NCBI GenBank assembly: GCA_003427395.1
Contig: BFEA01000425.1
Location: 876,032 to 921,446, forward strand
Length of the DNA stretch: 45,415 nucleotides
Direction of reading: 5' to 3'
Source: Chara braunii
Lineage: Eukaryota > Streptophyta > Charophyceae > Charales > Characeae
The translations under genes and the position numbers were made by a program. Positions 9,496-20,227 of this stretch are shown here, in pieces. Under the pieces are notes generated by a model. That model worked only from the letters and a program-made list of their open reading frames with translations. It ran no database searches and was not told the DNA's origin. Within the stretch, counting starts at the first letter, position 1. The number at the start of each line of letters is the position of its first letter.

Positions 9496-9652
9496 GAACA
9501 TAGAAGAGTGGGAGTCACGTTGCTTGCTCTTCGACGGGAGCTACGTTTAAAAAAGTACCCTCTGCAGGATTTTTCCAAGGCATTATATGAAGTTTCCTCG
9601 AAATTCGAGGGCTGTTGGGACCCCCTGATTGAGATTATTTCTATTGGACTNG

Positions 9653-9819
9653 ATACCCCGCCTGAACTNAGTCNGNCCCACACTTCTCATAAGCGCCCAT
9701 TNTTGCTCTCTCCGCTGGCTCAGCTAACGTATNGNACTCGATACCCCGCCCGAACTTTGTCGGGCCTGCAGTTCTCATAAGCGCCCACTTTGCTTTCTCC
9801 GCTGGCTCAGCTAACGTAT
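9653..9819 (+). repeat. ~85-bp tandem repeat in PLE 3' region, two units
   Basis: Units beginning GATACCCCGCC and ending GGCTCAGCTAACGTAT occur at 9653-9733 and 9741-9819. Each contains CTCATAAGCGCCCA. Several ambiguous bases lie in unit 1, consistent with collapsed or conflicting reads over a tandem repeat. Confidence 0.85.
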
Positions 9820-10418
9820 CAGTACGTCGATGCTCTCCGTATCGCTCCATATTTGTCAGAATTTTGTNACTTCTCCTTTCCCCCGTACACTTTCCCTTTT
9901 GCCCTTTCCCTTATCGGCGNNCATCTCTACTTTCGACTCTCCCTGTACCTGCTCCCTTTCGCCTCCGAAGACCTGATCCCCACCCGCTCTCTCTGACTTC
10001 GCACCTTGTCTTCTTCCCTCTCCGCGATCCTCNTTCCTCCCCTCTTCTTCCTCTGAGTCATTTCTCCCTTTTTCNTCCNTGTGCACATACTACCGANCTC
10101 CGCCTTCNCGACCTATCCTTGCTCTCTCCACCCACCCCCACAAGCACGGATCTAGTCGACTGATCCTTTCTGTCCTACCCCCTGCGGATCTTTGTACTGA
10201 TCGATATGGTTGATGCGCGACGATGTGGCTATGAGCTGCTTCCTTGGGCTTCTGTTGCACAATCGGCAGGCGTGAATGCACCTTGGCCAAGTACCATGGC
10301 TCTGTATCGTAAAGTCCCATGGAGATTAGTGGTACCATGGGTACTTCCTTGATGGGGCATCTGAGTTCCTTTGATGAAGCGTATCTTTCCTACTTAATCA
10401 GGTATTGTCTCCTTTCCG
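9820..10418. other. Pyrimidine-rich PLE 3' region
   Basis: The plus strand is dominated by C and T (many CCCTTT and TCTCC runs), with several Ns. I see no coding frame with plausible composition. It may be untranslated sequence of the PLE. Confidence 0.4.
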
Positions 10419-10505
10419 ACAAGCGGTTCTTCAAGTCCCCTGAGGATGGCTGTCCGCGGAAACGGCCGAAACGCGGCGTAGGGACGTCCGCGACAGGAAC
10501 CTTGT
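10419..10505 (+). ncRNA. Hammerhead-like three-way junction in PLE 3' region (copy 1)
   Basis: Visible pairings are: outer stem ACAA/UUGT and GGUUC/GAACC (10419-10429 with 10497-10505, two unpaired bases between segments); stem II GGCUGU with ACGGCC (10448-10453 with 10462-10467); stem III CGCGG with CCGCG (10472-10476 with 10488-10492). CUGAGGA (10440-10446) precedes stem II and GAAA (10468-10471) separates stems II and III, as in a hammerhead. Deviations: an extra U at 10447, a long unpaired segment before CUGAGGA, and no U16.1 unless stem III shrinks to two pairs with cleavage after GUC at 10488. PLEs commonly encode hammerheads, so context fits; activity is doubtful. Confidence 0.4.
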
Positions 10506-10559
10506 GTTTTCATGTCCATTTTTTTGAAAAGGTTTCCTGTTTTGTTGCGCTTAAGGATC

Positions 10560-10700
10560 TTTGTGTCTATCTCGTTTTTTTCTCTCCTTCTCTCTTTCGC
10601 TCTCTCTCTCTCTTTCGCTCTCTCTCTCTCTCTCTCGCTTGCTCTCTGTTCATTCTCTCTCTCTCTTCTTCGCGTCTCTTCTTTCCGATTATTTTTCTTC
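10560..10700. repeat. CT-rich low-complexity tract
   Basis: A (CT)n-rich tract is interspersed with TTTCG. Its opening phrase (TGTCTATCTCGTTTTTTTCT) is nearly the same as the phrase that begins the duplicated block at 5933 (TGTCTATCTCATTTTTTTTC). This could reflect the partial tandem arrangement typical of PLEs or a misjoin. Confidence 0.8.
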
Positions 10701-10809
10701 CCCTCTCGTGGATTGGGTTCAATTGGCCTTGTGCTGCGCCTGTCTATCAGACTTATACGTCTGCCTGTGATTGATATGAGTACTTGCCATGCATGTTCCT
10801 CACCAATCA

Positions 10810-11389
10810 CTGAATAACTATTTAACCACTGCGTCTTATCGTAGTATGGTGGAATTGCCTTCCAGACCGAGCTTTGTTGATGCAACCCTCTCCTGACTCC
10901 GCCCCCTTCCACCTGATCTCACCACCACAACCCCCCTCGCCCGTTCACTGATCTCGCTGCCTACGTGGTACCTGTTCCTAAGGTTCGTTCTCCCCGGTAT
11001 TGATCTTGCGTTTTGCATACTTCGTGGGGTGCGTTAATGATGTTTTTTTTTCTTTTTTTTTTCTTTTGACTTCGCGCTTTCTTTGTATGCGTCTTACGAT
11101 CTCCACATTTTTTTGCTGTTTGTTTTTGTCATACTGCGTGCATCGATTGACCTCGTTCTTTCTCTTTGATCTCTTAAGTGGCGTCGCCCTTCTTTTTGAT
11201 GAACGGGCATGAATGAAATGATGTTATTTCACAAACTCCTATCGTAAGTATACGGCTCTTCAATCCTTGCCGTTTGCTCTACTTCCCTGTGGTTTTCTCT
11301 GTGGTTCTTTCCTTCTGACCGTGTTCCGATTGGTCTCTCGTACGTCTAACTTATTTTGGGTTCCTTTTTCTTGACTCTGGTTTTACGAG
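10810..11389. other. Non-coding interval between duplicated blocks
   Basis: T-rich sequence (T-runs near 11042-11067 and 11108) with no coding frame or repeat that I can support. Confidence 0.5.
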
Positions 11390-12253
11390 TTGCAATTCAC
11401 GGGAAGGATGAGCGACAACCAGACTCCGTATGGCTGCTGCCACCATTGCAAGCAGTATGGTCACTTTATCGCTCGTGTATCTTGGAAGAGGGGATGGCAT
11501 CATCGCTGGGACTCCCCTCGAAAGACAGCCGACTTCGAACCATCTGTACGCTCCCAGCGCTCCACCATTGCCTTCAAGCACGAGTATTGTACCAGTTCCC
11601 AGTGTTGCTGCACCGACTCCAAGATCCAGGTCGTCATCCCCATCTCCGTTGGCTTCAAACGCTATTGTCCCATTCCAACTCAGGCCGGTCAGCCAGTACA
11701 GCGGTGGTGGGGGTTGGAATTCTCAACCAAGGAATCCGGGGAATGGTGAGATTGCGGCATTGCTAAGGGAGCTGGTGAATAGTGATAGGGAGAAGAGGGA
11801 GAGGAAGAGGGAAGAGGAAGATCGGAACGCTAGGGAGGAGCAGATCGCTAAAGCTAAGGAGGAGGAGACGGCGAGGCTGGAATCTGAAGAGAAGAAGGAG
11901 AAGGATAGAGAAACGCGCATGGGTAAGATGTTTGCCGAACAGATCGCGACATTGGAAAAGAAGACGGAAGAGGATGCTGGTTTCAAGAGAGATCCAGCGA
12001 AAGGTAAAGATAAGGATAGGTCGAATGATAGTGATGCCAAGACTAAGGACGGGACTTGTAAGATTGGTGACGTTGACTCTAAGAAACGTGGGCAAGACGC
12101 TCTCCAAGGTGGATCCCCAGTCGCACCTGATGCCGACAGGCAGAAGACACATGCTGAGGTGGTTATGGTACCACTCGATGTTGGGCTTCTATTCATGAAC
12201 CTCAATACTTTCCAACGGAACCAGGAGGCTATGCTCCAACGCATGACTGATGC
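11390..12253 (+). pseudogene. Gag-like ORF1 fragment: zinc knuckle, S/P linker, coiled coil
   Basis: An early frame (from 11408) gives MSDNQTPYGCCHHCKQYGHF, a CCHC-type knuckle C-x2-C-x4-H whose last cysteine is replaced by V. A frameshift near 11510 leads to the frame running to 12253: an S/P/A-rich linker, then GGGGWNSQPRNP, then about 110 residues of nearly uninterrupted K/E/R helix (REKRERKREEEDRNAREEQ and on). It ends at the N that opens duplicated block copy 2. Knuckle plus coiled coil is typical of retroelement ORF1/gag products. Whether it belongs to the PLE downstream is unclear because the join is an N. Confidence 0.6.
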
Positions 12254-12311
12254 NTGTCTATCTCATTTTTTTTCTCTCCTTTCTCTCTTTCGCTCTCTCT
12301 CTCTCTTTCGC

Positions 12312-12349
12312 CTGTCTCTTATACACATCTAGATGTGTATAAGAGACAG
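12312..12349. other. Nextera mate-pair junction adapter (contaminant)
   Basis: Full 38-nt head-to-head mosaic ends, the counterpart of 5990-6027 within the duplicated block. Confidence 0.98.
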
Positions 12350-12716
12350 CCCAACCCCTGCCCGCCCGAGAACCCCCAATTCCCCAGTCCCCGATGCAGC
12401 ACGATTCCCTCCGCCCCAACGTTCCCACCCTAACCCTCACCCCCCTCCGCAAACTCGAGTGTCTCCACCTTCTTCCTCCTCTAAGCCTCCTCATCCTCCC
12501 CCTCCTTTCCCGTTTGATACCCCCTCCTACCAACCTCCCCCACCTCCCTCCAGACCCCAAACCCGGGCGCATGCCAATGCTGCAGGACATTCTAACGCTC
12601 GCTTGAATGAGGAGGCCCGTCACCCGGGTGGAAGTTCTGATAACACCCCCGCCTCCGAGAGGTCTACAGGCAGACTTGCTGAGGTTTTTGCATCTGTTGT
12701 CGGGCATGCTAGGTGA

Positions 12717-13043
12717 ATGTCCGGTTCTTTCTCTGCGGTGCGCTCTGCCAATCTTGGATTTGATCGTGTGCGTGAGGGTAAGAAAGTTGTTGTTGCTTCT
12801 GCTGGAAAGGAAAGGCGTGCGCAGTACCTAGCTGATATGAAGAAGGAACTAATGAAGGAGTACAAAGCGGACCTTGAGGTCCTGTGCAGGAAGGACAACA
12901 TCAAGTACGTTAACAAGAAACAGGTCGTTAACGAATTGGTTGAACTTCGGGCCCAAGAGGCGTACGGCGAGAAAGATGACGACCAGGATGAGGATCTGCT
13001 CAATGCCGACGCTACTGAATCGCAAGAGGAGAATCCGTCCTGA
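12717..13043 (+). CDS. Small charged ORF of the PLE (copy 2)
   Basis: Identical to the 108-codon frame at 6395-6721, preceded by the same proline-rich segment (12350-12716). See copy 1 for description. Confidence 0.5.
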   Translation: MSGSFSAVRSANLGFDRVREGKKVVVASAGKERRAQYLADMKKELMKEYKADLEVLCRKDNIKYVNKKQVVNELVELRAQEAYGEKDDDQDEDLLNADATESQEENPS

Positions 13044-13938
13044 TGTCTTATTGGGACACGGGGTGGTTATGGGATGCTGCAATTAGCCTTCGCACGACGA
13101 GAAAAGCCGCTGGTCTGAAAGGGTCAGACAGTGTTCGTCGGGAGATGGTTATGCGATTTGTCATACTCATGCTGGTTGCTGTAGGGGCTATTAGTTGGGG
13201 TAAGGAGTTTGTTGACTACTGGTTATACTCGGTGCATTCTGGACATGACATCTGTGCTGACGAAGGACGATGTGTTTATGTTTTTCTCTCGCCTTGGTCT
13301 AAAGCCTCGTATATTGGGTCCACAGGCCGGGGCATTACTGTCCGTTGGAAAGAGCATGTTCGTTTAGCCTAGTCTAATGTTCGGGGCCGGAATCATAAGC
13401 TAAAACGTTGGTTGGAAAGAAGAGGATGGGAGTCATACATTGCTATTCCTCTATCCTTCCTTCTGAGGAGGATCTTTGCCTCACTGAATCCTCCCTCATC
13501 TCTAAGCATTCCCCTAGCCTAAACTCAATCCTCCCCGGAAGAAGGAAGCCTTGTAGAAGGAAAGGCCGTAGAGAGAGACAGTCCTTTTTTAGAAGAACTG
13601 GGAAGACATTCTCCTCCCCCTACCGGGACAACAAGGTGATCGAATGGACTTTGTCTGAGGGTTCGTCATACCTTAAGCCTGACGCGCTATGCACTGTCTC
13701 CCTCTTAAAATTTTTGAAATCTTGTGCCAATCACGGCACTAGCTTTGCTGCTCTTACGTCTAGCGGGGGAAGCTTCTTTGTGGATGGCTGGGGTAGATTA
13801 TGTAAACTTTTCAGCTTGACTATCATTGATAATGGGCACAATCGCGTTCTGCTTAAGCACGCAAGGGAAGAGCTTTGTAAAGGTGGCAGGTTTACTCTGG
13901 TACAGATCCGTCACTGTAAAAGTTTAAGAAGTACTTGA
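13043..13938 (+). pseudogene. PLE GIY-YIG endonuclease part (copy 2)
   Basis: Identical to 6721-7616 with the same in-frame stop (13370-13372) and frameshift. Shared disabling lesions fit an assembly duplicate rather than two independently decaying insertions. Confidence 0.75.
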
Positions 13939-14065
13939 AAGCTTGTTTTGGTCTCCCTGCTCCAAGTCCCCTATACTAAGCCTTTGCTCTCCCTCTTTGA
14001 TGGTTTTGCGCTTGTTAAGCTGTTTCATGTGATTGATTCCATCTCTTCAGACCGCTCTCAGCCTC

Positions 14066-15817
14066 TCAAGTCGTTCTCCACAGTATTGTCGATACAGTGC
14101 TAAGAAGGAAAGCGGGTTTTAACTGCACTGCCCCCGTGGTTATTCGAACCCGGTACAGCAGGGAGATCACCAAGTATAAGGTTGTAGAAATAGTAAAAAA
14201 AGAAATTCGACGCAGGTGCCAGCCTGAGTTACTGGCTGAGTTTGTCATCGCACGCATGAGATTTGTCTGGACTAAGAATAAGAGTGTCGGGAAAATTATC
14301 CATAACCACCGTCAGTCTGCTATTATCTCCTCAGAATTTTGCTCTTGTGCTGACTCCCCTCGCGACCTCAGTAGGAATAAGCACGAACATGTGGAGGTTC
14401 GGTTCTAGAAGATTGTTGGCTTACCTAGTGTGCTCCGAAACTCTTGCAATATTCTTCCTCCTTCTAAGCCGACCACTCTTTCCCATGTCATGTATGCTAT
14501 CAGGGATGGACTGAACAAACTCCCCTGTGGTAGAATGTGCAGTTATCAGGAATTAGTTGAATGTCTGGTCCATAATGTTGAGTCGGTAGCCTCAGATGAG
14601 TTGGTTCTCAAAGATTGGCATGACAAACTGGATGGTTTGGTTGTGGCCTCGATCGATCACAATATCGGAGACTCTCTGGTCTGCTGCATGAGCGTTTATC
14701 ACAATGCTTTGGCTAATATGTATTGGAGGAACGAAGGCTTTCAGATCATTCCCTTGCAAGAGGGCGACATTCTGGATACCTGCAAACGCAGGTTTGACAG
14801 GATTAACAGAGGAGCTATCGCACCTTGGAACCCGAAAGGTAAATTGGGTCGCTGTTATGGCATTCCTAAACATAAGGACATTACTCGCTGGCGGCCTATT
14901 TCTCCTTCCTTCTCTGAACCCTGTGTCCGAGCTTGTAGATTGGTCTCGAGGGTTGTCAGCTTCATGTTGTGGAATCTTCCACGTGCTTCCAACTTTAATC
15001 TTAAAGCTACTTATATGTTGAGGTCCAGGATCTCATCTCTTGACCGCCAGGCATGTAGAATGAAGAAAGGGTCTTTTTTCTCGGCTAGCTATGACATCAA
15101 GGAGATGTTCACTAAGCTACCACACCACTCTATTGTAAAAGCGGTAGACTGGATCTGTTATTATTTTTCTAGGCTTGGTATGAAGAAGGTGAGGGTATAC
15201 AGGCTTGGGAAGGGAGCAACCTTTAGCAAAAGTGTAGGTAAAAAGGGGTGGGTGTCTTTGAAATTTTCACATATTATGATTTTGTTAAGTTTGATCTCGA
15301 GCACACATTTTCGTCTGTCTCCACCTATATTGTTCAACAAATTGTCGGTATCCCTATGGGCAAGTGTTCTAGCCCTGCCTTGACATGCTTACTCTGCTCA
15401 TTCAATGAGATTATCTTTCTCAGTCCTGTTGGGACAGACTCTCGCTACATTACTGGGCTAAGGCTTGTAGATGATGTTAGCCTCTTCATCCTTCTCCCTG
15501 GGAAATGCAAAGACAGTGAGGCAAAGGTTGCCCGACTCTTCAAAGCATTTGAGCAAGCCTACGATGATAATCTTACCCTGGTGCGTACCGATGACGGCAA
15601 TGGCAACTGGGATTTTTTTTTTTTTTTGGTGTTCCATCTCTTGCAAGCTACAACCTCCTCGAGTTCGGAGTACCGCCATCACGAAAACCAAGACTGCATC
15701 TGGAGTGAGGATCTTATCCAAATCATTTCTACCCAAGACTATTCCTCTTATGGTCCTGCTTGCCTAAAGAAGGCAGTCATCAAATGTCACTTGAATCGCA
15801 TCTACTCCCACTCCTAA
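14066..15817 (+). pseudogene. PLE reverse transcriptase (copy 2)
   Basis: Identical to 7744-9495, with the same frameshifts. YGIPKHK, RPISPS, YDIKEMFTKLP, GIPMGKCSSP and RLVDD are all present in broken frames. Confidence 0.82.
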
Positions 15818-15974
15818 GAACATAGAAGAGTGGGAGTCACGTTGCTTGCTCTTCGACGGGAGCTACGTTTAAAAAAGTACCCTCTGCAGGATTTTTCCAA
15901 GGCATTATATGAAGTTTCCTCGAAATTCGAGGGCTGTTGGGACCCCCTGATTGAGATTATTTCTATTGGACTNG

Positions 15975-16141
15975 ATACCCCGCCTGAACTNAGTCNGNCC
16001 CACACTTCTCATAAGCGCCCATTNTTGCTCTCTCCGCTGGCTCAGCTAACGTATNGNACTCGATACCCCGCCCGAACTTTGTCGGGCCTGCAGTTCTCAT
16101 AAGCGCCCACTTTGCTTTCTCCGCTGGCTCAGCTAACGTAT
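15975..16141 (+). repeat. ~85-bp tandem repeat in PLE 3' region (copy 2)
   Basis: Counterpart of 9653-9819, with Ns at the same places. Confidence 0.85.
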
Positions 16142-16740
16142 CAGTACGTCGATGCTCTCCGTATCGCTCCATATTTGTCAGAATTTTGTNACTTCTCCTT
16201 TCCCCCGTACACTTTCCCTTTTGCCCTTTCCCTTATCGGCGNNCATCTCTACTTTCGACTCTCCCTGTACCTGCTCCCTTTCGCCTCCGAAGACCTGATC
16301 CCCACCCGCTCTCTCTGACTTCGCACCTTGTCTTCTTCCCTCTCCGCGATCCTCNTTCCTCCCCTCTTCTTCCTCTGAGTCATTTCTCCCTTTTTCNTCC
16401 NTGTGCACATACTACCGANCTCCGCCTTCNCGACCTATCCTTGCTCTCTCCACCCACCCCCACAAGCACGGATCTAGTCGACTGATCCTTTCTGTCCTAC
16501 CCCCTGCGGATCTTTGTACTGATCGATATGGTTGATGCGCGACGATGTGGCTATGAGCTGCTTCCTTGGGCTTCTGTTGCACAATCGGCAGGCGTGAATG
16601 CACCTTGGCCAAGTACCATGGCTCTGTATCGTAAAGTCCCATGGAGATTAGTGGTACCATGGGTACTTCCTTGATGGGGCATCTGAGTTCCTTTGATGAA
16701 GCGTATCTTTCCTACTTAATCAGGTATTGTCTCCTTTCCG

Positions 16741-16827
16741 ACAAGCGGTTCTTCAAGTCCCCTGAGGATGGCTGTCCGCGGAAACGGCCGAAACGCGGCG
16801 TAGGGACGTCCGCGACAGGAACCTTGT
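16741..16827 (+). ncRNA. Hammerhead-like three-way junction (copy 2)
   Basis: Identical to 10419-10505. It gives no independent covariation evidence because the block is a direct copy. Confidence 0.4.
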
Positions 16828-17103
16828 GTTTTCATGTCCATTTTTTTGAAAAGGTTTCCTGTTTTGTTGCGCTTAAGGATCTTTGTGTCTATCTCGTTTT
16901 TTTCTCTCCTTCTCTCTTTCGCTCTCTCTCTCTCTTTCGCTCTCTCTCTCTCTCTCTCGCTTGCTCTCTGTTCATTCTCTCTCTCTCTTCTTCGCGTCTC
17001 TTCTTTCCGATTATTTTTCTTCCCCTCTCGTGGATTGGGTTCAATTGGCCTTGTGCTGCGCCTGTCTATCAGACTTATACGTCTGCCTGTGATTGATACG
17101 AGT

Positions 17104-17859
17104 ACTTGCCATGCATATTCCTCACCAATCAATAACTGGCCAATAGACAGGTCAACACTCGAACAAAGAGGGCTAGCCCTACCTTGGTGCAGATTCTGCA
17201 CCAACGCATTCCCTTCTAGGAAAAGACCAGAAACAATAGAACACATATTTCTTCAATGCCCCGGAGCAGTTTGGCTCTGGCGATGGTGGGACAGGATCTG
17301 GGGCCAGCTCGAAACTGGAGCTCCTTGGCGATGGGATTGGAGAGCCCTGATGTTGGAGGTATGGCCTGCAGAACAACCAGGCGATTTCACTTTCAATTTG
17401 TTCAAACTAGGACGCAGAGCACTACTATGGGCACTGTGGAAACGCCGCTGCACCTATGAGATGGAAGGTGCGAGGCTGGAGGGACTGAAAGTTACGGAAA
17501 ACATTCAGCAACAAATCCAGACAAACATAACAACACGGTGGGAAGAACTTGAAGCACAAATATGTCACTTGCACACACAAAGTGAGATAAAGCATAGAAT
17601 ACAAGAATTTTGCAAAGGCTGGCTTGGGGGGGAATCAGGGGAGAAGATAGGAAAGGTGGAATGGAGTGGGGAAGGAAGACGACAAGGGAGGATGCAGGAC
17701 AACAAGTACCGACTCATCTTCCATGACTGGACCAAGCTCGACGGCTCAATCCCAATGCGACCGAGTGATGAATTCCCGGACTTCTTCCCCCCCCCGGCAA
17801 ACAGCCTAGTAGGAATAGATTGGTACAGGGGAGAAAAATGGGAAGGAACGGGTGCTTAG
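17104..17859 (+). pseudogene. LINE-A remnant 2, C-terminal part of ORF2
   Basis: The frame is open for about 250 codons to a TAG at 17857. It begins within NNWPIDRSTLEQRGLALPWC. The zinc-binding region CRFCTNAF-PETIEHIFLQC keeps both C-x2-C cysteines, H and the final C. Then follow WRWWDRIW, WRALML, RRALLWALWKRRCTYEMEG, a helical stretch rich in Q/E, WLGGESGEKIGKVEWSGE and the terminal FHDWTKLDGSIPMRPSDEF. This tail is the best preserved of all LINE-A copies here and can serve as the family reference. Everything upstream, including the RT, is missing: either 5' truncation or replacement by the duplicated block, whose edge overlaps the start. Confidence 0.85.
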
Positions 17860-18290
17860 GGGTCACGCAACAAATAAATGAGGTGGTAGATTTTCTTGTA
17901 TAAAAGGTGGTTGGGAGGCAGTTGATATTTGGCGTCTGATACAAGGCGAAGAGGTTTCCGCGTTTCGCATCAGCCTGCATAATCGATAGTTCTGTCTGAT
18001 AGATAAGACATATACAGGAAGTTGGAGATATCAACACATCTCTGTATAGGGATGTTGGACCTGTTTTCCAACAGATACATTCGCACTATTCAACAGATAC
18101 CTTCAAAGATAAGGGGAGCGAGGAACTAGTGTGTAGCAGCAGGTATCTGGCGCCGGGTTCAGGGTGAAGAGGTTCCCCCGTCCTTTTTTTCAATGTCCTG
18201 CTCAGTCAATCCCCTGGACTCCAGGGTAATCAATGCTGGCAGGAACCTCCTACATCGTTTCTCTGATGTACTCTAATTTCAGTCTGTATA
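17860..18290 (+). other. LINE-A 3' untranslated region (remnant 2)
   Basis: This interval shares three ordered phrases with other LINE-A 3' regions: ATCTGGCGCCGGGTTCAGGG (also near 26769 and 28560), TCAGTCAATCCCCTGG (also near 27036 and 28613) and CTGATGTACTCTAATTTC (also near 28674). A small hairpin TGTTGGA/TCCAACA lies at about 18052-18075. Confidence 0.75.
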
Positions 18291-18404
18291 TGGGACGCTG
18301 GACCCGTTTTCCAGCAGGTGATGCTCCCCACCAATCGATGGAGCCTCTCCCCAGGTGCTAGTGGTGTCTGCTCTTATCAGCACCACTAACACTCGTGGGG
18401 GTGT

Positions 18405-18441
<37 letters not shown>
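18291..18441 (+). repeat. 3' hairpin module of LINE-A with A-tail
   Basis: H1 is GCTGGA with TCCAGC. H2, seen as GCTCC with GGAGC in most copies around CCACCAATAGAT, has ATCGATGG here. H3 is GTGCTAGTGGTG with CAGCACCACTAACAC around loop TCTGCTCTTAT. A GGGGGTGTT spacer and an A-run of about 30 follow. It is the terminus of the LINE-A copy that begins at 17104. Confidence 0.85.
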
Positions 18442-18444
<3 letters not shown>

Positions 18445-18530
18445 TCCAGCCAAACAAAATGGGTCACACAAGAGTTGTTTTACATTTCAAATTCCCTTAG
18501 GCAGGTACCTGCAGTTTCCCCCCTCCCCCC

Positions 18531-19450
18531 GTGTGGTGGGTGACCCGTAAGAAGAGCACTTTGTATATGAACCCACAGTACCTGTCGCCATGCTGCCCTT
18601 CGACTCGGAGGAGTGGGAATGACCTGATGCAAAACCCACGCACGCTCGTGACTACACAGTCAAAGGAGGCTATAGACTCACCCGAGGAACCGCATGTGAT
18701 GGACAACCCCCCTTGGGCGAAGTATGCCAAGATCATGCCCACTACCCAAAGAGCCCAACAGTGGCAAATTTTGCATCGCTGCCTGCCTACCCCCAATTGG
18801 CTGGTCTCCTGAACAGACCTGGAACAAAAGGGTTGCTGTCACCCATCTGCACCTACTGTGGCAGGTCATCACCGCCGACTGGGGCAACGTCGGAGCACTG
18901 CCTGTTGGCATGCCCAATGGTGACCCAATTATGGCAATGGTGGAACACGGCCTTCCACTAACTCACAGGACTGCATCTCCCGTGGGACCCGGGTCTCCTA
19001 CTGCTTGGGAGAAAAAACACCCTTTGCAGACTCATTGGCCCCCCTATGCGACCAACCTCTTCTTGTATACTAGACTGCATATCCTTATGCTGGCCTGGAG
19101 AGCCCGATGCTCCTTCGAAAGAAGGGACTGCCAGTTCGGACTACTTCAAGCCCAACAAGTAATTGAAAAGGAAATCAAGTCCCATATCCCGTTGCCTGAA
19201 AATTTTTCATAAGGTGCCACTGGGAGGAGAACGATCCCACGATAAAAAAAAAAACTTAAGGAAGTCTACCTCCAGCTTTGGTAGGACCCACACCAAATAT
19301 TTTCTGAGTTGGATGCCGCGGCTTAACATTCGGTGGAAACCATTGGAGGAACACAGAGCCATCCTGGCAAAGGAGAACCTCCCACTGCGTCCAGGTCCAA
19401 CCCAACTTTGTGCTGGTACTGTGACTCCCTCCGGACCGCCCTCGCAGCAT
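18531..19450 (+). pseudogene. LINE-B remnant 1
   Basis: Frames between 18531 and 19200 give AKIMPTTQRAQQWQILHRCLPT, then the zinc-binding region CTYCGRSS...TSEHCLLACP and VTQLWQWWNTAFH. This matches LINE-B at 20740-22010 (EHCLLDCPMVAQLWRWWDAAWH) better than LINE-A. Several frameshifts and stops disable it. After about 19450 the sequence becomes C-rich with no recognisable LINE motif. Confidence 0.75.
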
Positions 19451-20136
19451 GGGCCCGTGCAGTCGTTCTTCCTTGTATGTATCTCAATCTCTTCTTTCCA
19501 AACCTTCTCCATCCTCCCCTTTGCGGCCCCCTCCCGCCCCTCTCCACCCACCCCCCACACCCCCCCTTCGCTACGCATCACCTCGACACCATATTGCCTA
19601 TAACCACGCCACCTGGGTAAAGACAGGGGTAAGGATGGTCGACAAAGGCGAGCGGTTGCAAACAACAGATATGACACAAACTACAACAGCGAAGGAGAGG
19701 AGCAGAGAGAGACTGGAAGAGAAGGGAGGACAAAAGTCGGTCACTGGTTGCAGGTCACTGGTTGCAGCTCTCAATATCAATGTTACTGTACATTACAGTA
19801 ACATACATGATGGTAGAGGCCACTCGCCAGAGAGAGTTTGTGAAAGTAAGTAGACAATGGATCAGTGAGCAACTGTAATCGCCATCATCTTGGTCAGAGG
19901 GGCGATAACATATGGCACTCACTTTTTCTTTTCTTTTCTTTTTTTTTCGGGTCTGAATCGGACTAAGATAGAGTCCTCATCGGGACCAACCACATAACAA
20001 CATCCATGATACAACACCAGGAAAGGAGAGGGGTGTACCTCGGGGTGCGCAGCCACGGACCTTCCCATCCCGCTCGTGACTATGATGAGGAAGCTGCCTT
20101 TGTATAAGGTTCTGGATCTAATCTCAATTTCGGCTT
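19451..20136. other. Non-coding interval with small direct and inverted repeats
   Basis: C-rich sequence lies at 19490-19600, a 13-bp direct duplication GTCACTGGTTGCA at about 19740-19766, and a perfect palindrome at 19780-19804 (ATGTTACTGTA, CAT, then its complement). No gene is seen. Confidence 0.6.
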
Positions 20137-20216
20137 AACAGTCGACATAACATGCATAGCATGCTACTTGGTTCACCATAACAGTCTGCATAACATGCGA
20201 CTTAGGTCATTACAAT
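20137..20216 (+). repeat. ~40-bp imperfect direct repeat, two units
   Basis: TAACAGTCGACATAACATGC and TAACAGTCTGCATAACATGC start related units about 43 bp apart, both continuing into a CTACTTGG/GACTTAGG phrase. Confidence 0.7.
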
Positions 20217-20227
20217 AAATTTGTAAA

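Larger units (their letters stand above)
5932..10809. repeat. ~4.9-kb duplicated block, copy 1 (offset 6322 from copy 2)
   Basis: Positions 5932-10809 match 12254-17131 at a constant offset of 6322. The only differences I find are at 10777 (T versus C) and 10795 (G versus A), near the right edge. Ambiguous bases (5932, 9652, 9670, 9675, 9677 and others) fall at the same offsets in both copies, and both start at an N. Shared Ns are not biological, so the two copies probably derive from one assembled contig or consensus placed twice. The block holds a decayed PLE. Confidence 0.95.
12254..17131. repeat. ~4.9-kb duplicated block, copy 2
   Basis: Same sequence as 5932-10809, Ns included (see that entry). 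It begins at the N at 12254, directly after the coiled-coil frame, and runs into LINE-A sequence at its right edge. Confidence 0.95.

Noticed and set aside
10394-10912. Minus-strand R/E-rich frame (also 16716-17246)
   Set aside because: The R/E/K run is the translation of the opposite strand of a CT-rich low-complexity tract, with no conserved motif.
18291-18350. HDV-like ribozyme at the start of the hairpin module (GGGACGCTGG)
   Set aside because: No nested double pseudoknot can be drawn; the expected P1 partner downstream is missing.
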